This document shows, one piece after another, positions 59,401-64,000 of a stretch of 64,000 bases of DNA. The number at the start of each line of letters is the position of its first letter. The first letter of the stretch is position 1. The notes beneath the pieces are model-generated. The model did not search any database. It saw only the letters and a program-made list of their open reading frames with translations, and was not told the origin of the DNA. A program made the position numbers and the translations under genes. Origin of the DNA: Ancylobacter rudongensis (GTDB taxonomy: Bacteria; Pseudomonadota; Alphaproteobacteria; Rhizobiales; Xanthobacteraceae); assembly GCF_900100155.1 (NCBI RefSeq), contig NZ_FMTP01000003.1, forward strand, positions 1 through 64,000, read 5' to 3'.

Positions 59401-62400
59401 GACTTGGCGGCCGGCTCGCCCCAGAGGAGGAGATTGTCGGCGGTGTCCGACTGCTCGAAGACGCGGCCTTCCAGCGCGTCCTGCCCGTCCGCGACCGTGT
59501 CGCGCGAATTCACCGTGCCCTTGACGATGAAGCCGCCGACGCCGGCGCCGATGGTGGTGGCCGCCACCTGGGCGTTGCCGAAATCATCGGTCATGGCCGG
59601 GGTGCTGAAGTCGATCTGCACCGAAAAGTCGGTCGGCGCCTCGCTGACGATGCCGTCCGCCTTCACGCCGCCGAGCGCGGCGATTTCCTCGTCGGTGTAG
59701 AGCTTGTCGGTGAACAGGAAGTGCGAGACGTAGAGGTTCGAGGTCTCGCCGTCCTCGTCGGTGAACAGCAGCACGCCCTTGCTCAGGTCGATCGTGTAGC
59801 GGTCGTCATCCATCGACTGGGTGCCGACCTTCACGCCATCGATGTACTTGGAGATGGTGACCTCGTCGCCCGTGTCCTCGATCTTGAACACCACGCGCTG
59901 CCATTCGTCATATTTGAACGCGCCGGTATAGACGCCGCCAATGCCAAGGCCGCCGGTGCCGTCGTCGCTGCTGCGCACGAACAGGTCGCCGTCATTGGTG
60001 TTGGTGATGTCGGTCTGCAGGAACGAGGTGAAGCCGCTGGCGCCGTCCGAGGGGATCAGCACGTCATAGACCAGCGTGTAGCTCGACACGAGCGTACCGG
60101 CGGGAACCGGCGAGGTCGGGGTCAGCAGCAGGCCCTGGCTGCTGGCGAGCTTGGGGATATAGGTGACGTCAGGCGCGCTGCCGCCGGCGGCGGGCACCGC
60201 CGGAACGTCGAAATCCTCGACCGAGTCATAGCTGACGGCAAGATCGCCCTGCGGCGCCAGCGTGCCGGTGCCGAAGCTGGGGGTGGCGCTGCCGGCATTG
60301 AAGTCGAACTGCACCGAATTGGCGCTCGGCGCGGTGGCGACGATGCCGCCGGCCTTGGTGCCGCCGAGTTCGGCGATTTCCGCCGCGGTGAACACCTTGT
60401 CGGTGACAAGTACGCTGGAGACATAGAGCGGGTTGGTTTCGCCGTCGTCATCAGCGAACAGCACCAGGCCCTTTTCCGGGTCGAGCTTGTAGCGGTCGCC
60501 GCTCACCGTCTGGCTGCCGGCCAGCACGCCGTCGATGTACTTCGACAGCGAAAGCGAGCCGTCCTGGTTCTGGCTGTAGGTCACCGCCACGCGGTGCCAG
60601 GCGTCATAGGTGAAGCTGCCCTTGTAGTCGCTGTTGGTGCCGATTCCGGCAACGTCGCCGCTCTTCTTCAGGAACAGCTCGGCATCGTCATTGCTGCCGC
60701 CACCGTCGATCTGCAGCAGCGCGGTGTAGGTGCCCGCGCCGTCGGCCGGGACATAGATGTCCATCACCACCGAATAGGAGCCGATCAGCGTGCCGCTGGC
60801 GGTGTCGAAATCGGCGGTGAGCTTCAGGCCCTGGGTCGAGGAGGCCTTGGGCACACGGGCGAAATCCTCCGCCACCACGGCCGCGCCCGGCAGGTCGGCG
60901 ATGCCGAATTCGGCTGTTGTGCCGTTGGAGAAGCCTTCGGGCGTGCCGGGGCGGGTCCAGCCCTCGGCATTGCCGTCATTGAAATTGTCGACCAGCAGCG
61001 TGTTCTCGTTGGAAACGACGATCAGCACGTCGTCCTTCGAGACATGGCCGGCGCTGTCGGTCACGGTCAGGGTCAGCGCATGGTGGCCGGCGCCCAGCTC
61101 CAGCGTGGGCGTGGCGGTGGTGGCGACGACATTGCCGTCGCGGTCGGTCCAGACATAGCTCAGCCCCTGGTCGTTATTGGGGTTGAGGGTCCAGTCGCCG
61201 TCGAGCGTGACCTGCGCCTTGTCCTGGCCATTGCCGGCGGTGACGAACTGGTCGTTGCCGGCCTTGGCGATGGCGGGCACGTCGGGCGTGCCGAGATCGA
61301 CGCCGGTGATGGTTTCCTCATGGCCGCGATAAGGGCCGGTCAGGCCATCGCGGTCGAGTTCGCCATCGCCGCGCACGCTGTCCATATAGTCGTCCAGCGC
61401 GGCGAAATAGGTCGAGGTGTAGACCGAGTTATTGTCGGGATCGATGGTGACAAGCCGGATGGCGCCATTGCCGCCGGCGCTGCCGGAACCCTGCCCGGCA
61501 TCGCTGGTGATCTCGCCCGACACGCCGTTCTGGTAGTTCACCATCATCTGGTAGACGGGATTGCCGAACTGGTCGTAGCTCACCAGCGTCTCGGCGGCAT
61601 CGCCGAAGATGTGGCCGGAGAAGGTGAAGGTGATGTTGGGGTATTTCTGCACCAGCTCGCGGTACATGGTCTCGCCGTCGGTGGCGCTCTCCGGCGAGTT
61701 GCCCAGGCCGTAATCATAGCCGGTGCCCTCGTCATAGAGCGGCGCGCCGGTGGCGTCGTGGCGCCCGGCCCAGGTCATGTAGGAATGGGTGGTCAGGATC
61801 ACGCGGTGGTCGAGATTGTCCTCGATCACCTCTCCGGCCCAGCGCAGCACGTCCTCGCGCGCGCCGAATTCGAGGTTCAGCACCAGCCATTTGGTGCCGT
61901 CGGCGCCGGTGAAGGTGGAATAGGTGTTGTTGGCCAGCGCGGCTTCCTGGTCATAGGTGCCGCCGAAATTCTCGCCATTGGCGTTCTTCAGGTCGTCGAC
62001 CGAGAAATAGTCGTTGATCCGGCTCGCCTCGAAGCTGCCGGAGACGCCGTCATGGTTGCCGAGCGTCAGGCCATAGGGGATCTCGCCGTTGAGGATGCTG
62101 AGCGCTTCCTTGGCATAGGCCCAATGGGTGGGGCTGTTCTCGGTGGTGATGTCACCGACATGGGTGACGAAGGAGATGTTGAGGCTGTCCTTGTTGTCGA
62201 CCAGCCACTGGGTCATGCCCTTGAAGGTCTCGACCCCGGCCGCGTTGGTGTAGTCCTGCGTGTCCGGCAGCACGGCGATCGTGTAGGCGTTCTCGCCGGT
62301 GACGCGCACCCGGACATTGTCGGTGACGCTGGAACCGCCGGCATCGGTGGCGGTGATCTTCAGGTCGGTGTGGCTCAGCGTCTCCAGGAAGTCGATGGTC

Positions 62401-62561
62401 AGCTTGCCGTCGGCGATGGTCACATTCGCCACCGACGGATCGCTGCTCTCGATCGTGTAGGTCAGGCCTTCGCCGGAAAACACCTCGTTCAGATCAATCA
62501 CGCGGTCTTCCGAGCCACGCTTGGTCATGAAGTCGAGAATGGGATTGGTGATCGTGACCAT
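56424..62561 (-). CDS. Giant RTX-type secreted phosphoesterase
   Basis: A 2045-residue protein, apparently without an N-terminal signal. Residues 1-90 are cadherin/Ig-like. Residues about 92-410 form a calcineurin-like phosphoesterase with Asp100, Asp137 (HVGDI), Asn169-His170-Asp171 (LGNHDG), His259 (TTHSY) and His317 (SGHIFG). Then come a PKD-like domain, two LamG-like repeats (about 540-980), two DUF1080-like sugar-binding regions with a second PKD-like domain, and three tandem-95/cadherin-like repeats (about 1504-1794) with VFTPAQGFTGEASFSYT. Residues about 1800-1960 are GGxGxDxLxGG nonapeptides, ending with a short hydrophobic tail, the usual type I signal. It is a calcium-dependent secreted enzyme or adhesin. 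Confidence 0.88.
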   Translation of the reverse strand: MVTITNPILDFMTKRGSEDRVIDLNEVFSGEGLTYTIESSDPSVANVTIADGKLTIDFLETLSHTDLKITATDAGGSSVTDNVRVRVTGENAYTIAVLPDTQDYTNAAGVETFKGMTQWLVDNKDSLNISFVTHVGDITTENSPTHWAYAKEALSILNGEIPYGLTLGNHDGVSGSFEASRINDYFSVDDLKNANGENFGGTYDQEAALANNTYSTFTGADGTKWLVLNLEFGAREDVLRWAGEVIEDNLDHRVILTTHSYMTWAGRHDATGAPLYDEGTGYDYGLGNSPESATDGETMYRELVQKYPNITFTFSGHIFGDAAETLVSYDQFGNPVYQMMVNYQNGVSGEITSDAGQGSGSAGGNGAIRLVTIDPDNNSVYTSTYFAALDDYMDSVRGDGELDRDGLTGPYRGHEETITGVDLGTPDVPAIAKAGNDQFVTAGNGQDKAQVTLDGDWTLNPNNDQGLSYVWTDRDGNVVATTATPTLELGAGHHALTLTVTDSAGHVSKDDVLIVVSNENTLLVDNFNDGNAEGWTRPGTPEGFSNGTTAEFGIADLPGAAVVAEDFARVPKASSTQGLKLTADFDTASGTLIGSYSVVMDIYVPADGAGTYTALLQIDGGGSNDDAELFLKKSGDVAGIGTNSDYKGSFTYDAWHRVAVTYSQNQDGSLSLSKYIDGVLAGSQTVSGDRYKLDPEKGLVLFADDDGETNPLYVSSVLVTDKVFTAAEIAELGGTKAGGIVATAPSANSVQFDFNAGSATPSFGTGTLAPQGDLAVSYDSVEDFDVPAVPAAGGSAPDVTYIPKLASSQGLLLTPTSPVPAGTLVSSYTLVYDVLIPSDGASGFTSFLQTDITNTNDGDLFVRSSDDGTGGLGIGGVYTGAFKYDEWQRVVFKIEDTGDEVTISKYIDGVKVGTQSMDDDRYTIDLSKGVLLFTDEDGETSNLYVSHFLFTDKLYTDEEIAALGGVKADGIVSEAPTDFSVQIDFSTPAMTDDFGNAQVAATTIGAGVGGFIVKGTVNSRDTVADGQDALEGRVFEQSDTADNLLLWGEPAAKSWSNYEFEATLKTTDNDGIGVVFYYQDEQNHYKVVLDAETNTRSLVKVSGGTETVLATEHAGTPWSRDFHLKVAVVDGEINVFLDGHNVFGTVVDAAPLAGGTVGLYSNNQRSSQFDNVAVNKVVLAAHAGDDIRVLDLDADGHVTVALDAEGSYGLADIVSYVWTDEEGNVVAEGKSVQATLGTGEQALKLTVTDSSGKTATDTVRVDAVAAGRVLLAEDFASNASLSKWTIVDEGESGGIGPDGTASQWELQDGKFVQLTDIKSRQLTWNGASNSDPWKTGWSPLGDGVNVLRKGTYALYNDPAAKEWTDYAVEATIETPDNGALGLLFYYEDENNYYKLELDANGDYDRNPSNGAGSLFQLIQVKDGVEKYLNQFPAKYTPGEAFDLRVEVKDGQIQATVDGQALFAYAIEDHAQSKGTVGLFSWDSAGVSFDNVTVVSLAEDGPGEPGDNAAPDAVADTGFTATGGEALILSAALLLANDTDANGDTLAILSVGNAVGGTVKLDDAGNVLFVPTAGFTGAASFTYTVSDGKGGSDTATVGITVEGAPNHIPSAENDRLYALQDKAVTASVASLLANDRDTDNDTLSIVSVQEATHGTVALVDGKVVFTPASGFTGDASFSYTVSDGKGGQDKATVTVAVRAQPNRAPVAANDSGFSTKAGIAATLAAALLLANDTDADADTLAIQSVTSGTGGTVALVDGKVVFTPAQGFTGEASFSYTITDGEGGTSTATVKVMVEPAGGSSDPHEGWTLGTAGDDTLRGNQLQANKIFGGAGDDVIRGGMGADQLDGGEGDDTLQGGFGKDILKGDAGDDTLNGGFGDDQLNGGEGDDTLQGGFGKDILKGDAGDDTLQGGFGDDQLDGGEGEDMLSGGSGKDVLDGGAGDDQIEGGSGNDRLIGGAGDDMLRGGLGRDTFEFAANSGNDVIVDFRAGQDMIEFNGLDFETFDDILAAMLDSEDGVVIQLDDSGDHTVLLEGVTKARLDADDFSIV
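56801..57016 (-). repeat. 108-bp tandem repeat inside the RTX gene
   Basis: Two units, 56801-56908 and 56909-57016, agree except at about six positions. Each encodes four RTX nonapeptides of the type GGEGDDTLQGGFGKDILKGD. The next 50 bases (from 57017) start a third, diverging unit. High similarity suggests recent duplication. Confidence 0.85.
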
Positions 62562-62975
62562 GAGCCTTCATTCCTGTTTTGCCGGCTAGCCTTCAGGCCG
62601 GACGCCCGCGCCGCAACGCGGCACCCCATGCCGAAAGCCGCACCTCAGCGGATGGTCGGCAGCAGTAAGCGGCGCACATGACAGGTTCTTAAAACCGGAC
62701 AGCCCCCATCCATCTCAAATAACAATGCCCTGTATGGAGATAACCGACACGCGCCTCGCCCCTCCCCTGGCACCTGCGCGAAGGTTAGGACGCCGCGGAC
62801 TGTCGGTAACACGGCACCTGTCACAATTCGGAATCTCTTGCCGCGCTAAACTGTCCTTCATCATGTGTTCCCGCGCCCCCGATTCTCCCGTGCAGAAACG
62901 TCCGCCGATCTTCAGGACTCCGCAGCTGCCGGCCGCTCGGGGCAGGTTCTCATCCGCAGAAGGCCGCTGAGAAAC
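62562..62975. promoter_or_regulatory. Divergent intergenic region between RTX and LysR genes
   Basis: No gene is supported. The 414 bases separate two divergent start codons and should carry both promoters. A GAAGG site precedes the RTX start. I cannot pick reliable -35/-10 boxes or a LysR site by eye. Confidence 0.45.
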
Positions 62976-63878
62976 ATGTCGGTTACCCAGCTTCGCGCTT
63001 TCCATTTCGTCGCCGCCGCCGGCAGCTATTCGCAGGCCGCGCGCGGCATGGCGGTCAGCCAGTCGACGCTGTCCGGCCAGGTCCGCCAGCTGGAGGCGGC
63101 CTCCGGCATGGCGCTGTTCGAGCGCAAGGCGCGCGGCGTCACCCTCACCCCGGACGGGGAGGCACTCTACAAGGTCACGTCGCGCCTGTTCGCCGCGTTG
63201 GCGGAGGCGCGCACCCTGCTCAAGAGCCGCACCAATGAGGGCGGGCGCCTGCGCATCGCCGCCGATGGCGTGGTGCATTCGCTGCCGATCCTGCGGGCGC
63301 TGAAGCAGCAGCGCCCGCGGCTGGTGTTCTCGCTGATCGTGCAGAACTCCGACAGCGTGATCGAGCAATTGCTGGAATATCGCGCCGATATCGGCATCAC
63401 CGCGCAGCTGCCCACCGACCCGCGGCTGCATGTGCGCCCGCTCTCCTCGATGAAGATCGGCATCTTCCTGCCCGAGCGGCACCCCTGGACCGCGCGCACC
63501 GAACTGTGCCTCGCCGATCTCAGTGGCTGCCCCTTCGTGCTGCGCGAGCGCGGCTCGCGCACCCGCGAGGTGTTCGAGCAGAATCTCGCGCTTCAGGACA
63601 TTACGCTGGGGCCGATCCTGGAGGTCTCGACCCGCGAGGGCGTGCGCGAGGCGGTGGCGGCCGGCTTCGGCGCCGGCGTGGTGGCCGACCTTGAGTTCGG
63701 CTTTGACACGCGGCTGCGCTTTCTGCCGCTGCGCGACGCGCCGATCGCCATCGACGAATATCTCGTCTGCCTCGACGAGCGGCGGCGGCTGCCCATCGTC
63801 ACGGAATTCTTCGCCTGCGCCGCCGCGACCTTCACTCCTCCCGCATCGCCCGTGCGATCTGGTCCCGAAGCGGCTTGA
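62976..63878 (+). CDS. LysR-family transcriptional regulator
   Basis: A 300-residue regulator with N-terminal HTH (MSVTQLRAFHFVAAAGSYSQ, AARGMAVSQSTLSGQVRQLE, ALFERKARGVTLTPDGEAL) and a substrate-binding domain (GRLRIAADGVVHSLPILRAL, FLPERHPWTARTEL, REAVAAGFGAGVV). The ATG at 62976 starts at the family's usual point. Divergent to the RTX gene, so it may control it. Its end overlaps the adaptor gene end on the other strand by 47 bases. Confidence 0.87.
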   Translation: MSVTQLRAFHFVAAAGSYSQAARGMAVSQSTLSGQVRQLEAASGMALFERKARGVTLTPDGEALYKVTSRLFAALAEARTLLKSRTNEGGRLRIAADGVVHSLPILRALKQQRPRLVFSLIVQNSDSVIEQLLEYRADIGITAQLPTDPRLHVRPLSSMKIGIFLPERHPWTARTELCLADLSGCPFVLRERGSRTREVFEQNLALQDITLGPILEVSTREGVREAVAAGFGAGVVADLEFGFDTRLRFLPLRDAPIAIDEYLVCLDERRRLPIVTEFFACAAATFTPPASPVRSGPEAA

Positions 63879-64000
63879 CCAGATAGCTCAGCGCCGTGCG
63901 CTCGCCGGTCTGCAGATGCACCTCGGCCGGCATGCCGGGCATGAGTTGCAGCCCGTTCAGCCGGGCGATCTCTTGCGCCGGCAGGGCGACCTGCACGACA
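63832..64000 (-). CDS. HlyD-family type I secretion adaptor, C-terminal end (partial)
   Basis: The last 55 residues of a membrane fusion protein, cut by the right window edge: VVQVALPAQEIARLNGLQLM, then PGMPAEVHLQTGERTALSYL and VKPLRDQIARAMREE before the stop. The PGMPAEV-x-TGERT-x-YL-x-KPL ending is diagnostic for HlyD/PrtE adaptors. With the RTX gene nearby, it is likely part of the type I exporter for that protein. The ATPase and rest of the adaptor lie outside the window. Confidence 0.88.
   Translation of the reverse strand, partial: VVQVALPAQEIARLNGLQLMPGMPAEVHLQTGERTALSYLVKPLRDQIARAMREE

Noticed and set aside
56388-62681. A 2097-codon open frame on the plus strand opposite the RTX gene
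   Set aside because: It is antisense to a clearly coding gene with domain structure. The frame stays open because the GC-rich, Asp/Gly/Thr-biased codons of the RTX gene give few stops on the other strand; its translation is Val/Gly/His/Arg-rich with no domains.
1-64000. CRISPR arrays, rRNA operons, riboswitches
   Set aside because: No regularly spaced short repeats, no rRNA-like sequence and no riboswitch consensus that I can recognise. The 108-bp RTX repeat is coding and is not an array.

Overview
The window is GC-rich, densely coding and alphaproteobacterial in character. It has minCDE with a TTAA-N7-TTAA (CtrA-type) box upstream, Liv-type and polar-amino-acid ABC transporters, P4-type integrase remains, an IS3-family element and a secreted molybdenum aldehyde oxidase. 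A member of the Hyphomicrobiales (Xanthobacteraceae-like) is my best guess; no rRNA or tRNA is present to test it.

Layout. 1-0.95 kb: non-coding DNA with one copy of a dispersed repeat and the C-terminal scrap of a tyrosine integrase. 0.95-12.9 kb: a tightly packed minus-strand block of exported proteins: two caspase-like proteases, three paralogous four-cysteine secreted proteins, a ferric-reductase-like flavocytochrome, a four-CxxCH cytochrome c with a DUF4384-like tail, a VanX-type dipeptidase and an OmpA-type peptidoglycan-binding protein. It looks like one cell-envelope system and I know of no description of it. 13.6-14.07 kb: repeat copy B. 14.1-21.2 kb: a Liv-type ABC transporter with an AhpD-like protein and a two-component flavin monooxygenase, divergent from a LysR regulator. 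22.4-25.2 kb: repeat copy C, an IS3-family element and the N-terminal part of the integrase whose missing end matches the scrap at 0.5 kb.

25.7-46.8 kb: a catabolic island in about six transcription units. It holds a polar-amino-acid ABC transporter, three SDRs, RidA, a 2-oxo acid dehydrogenase-like E1alpha/E1beta/E2 set (E2 fused to an alpha/beta hydrolase), an ornithine cyclodeaminase-like reductase, a DadA-like D-amino-acid dehydrogenase, a GntR repressor, an Asp/Glu/hydantoin racemase, a second DAO-type oxidase, a TMADH/DMGDH-like demethylase, a DMT exporter, a ProC-like reductase, and two paralogues of a tandem WHxH...P.C family that I cannot assign. A motif close to TTTGTTATAACA lies in front of every unit and in front of the GntR gene, so this is probably one regulon. 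The enzymes suggest uptake and oxidation of an N-methylated, D- or cyclic imino acid through imine intermediates.

47.2-64 kb: more core-like DNA. It contains a CYTH-CHAD protein, a PPP-type phosphatase, minCDE, a three-gene periplasmic aldehyde/isoquinoline-type molybdenum oxidoreductase with a triheme cytochrome c, a 2045-residue RTX protein with a calcineurin-like phosphoesterase domain, a LysR regulator and the C-terminus of a type I secretion adaptor (HlyD family) running off the right edge.
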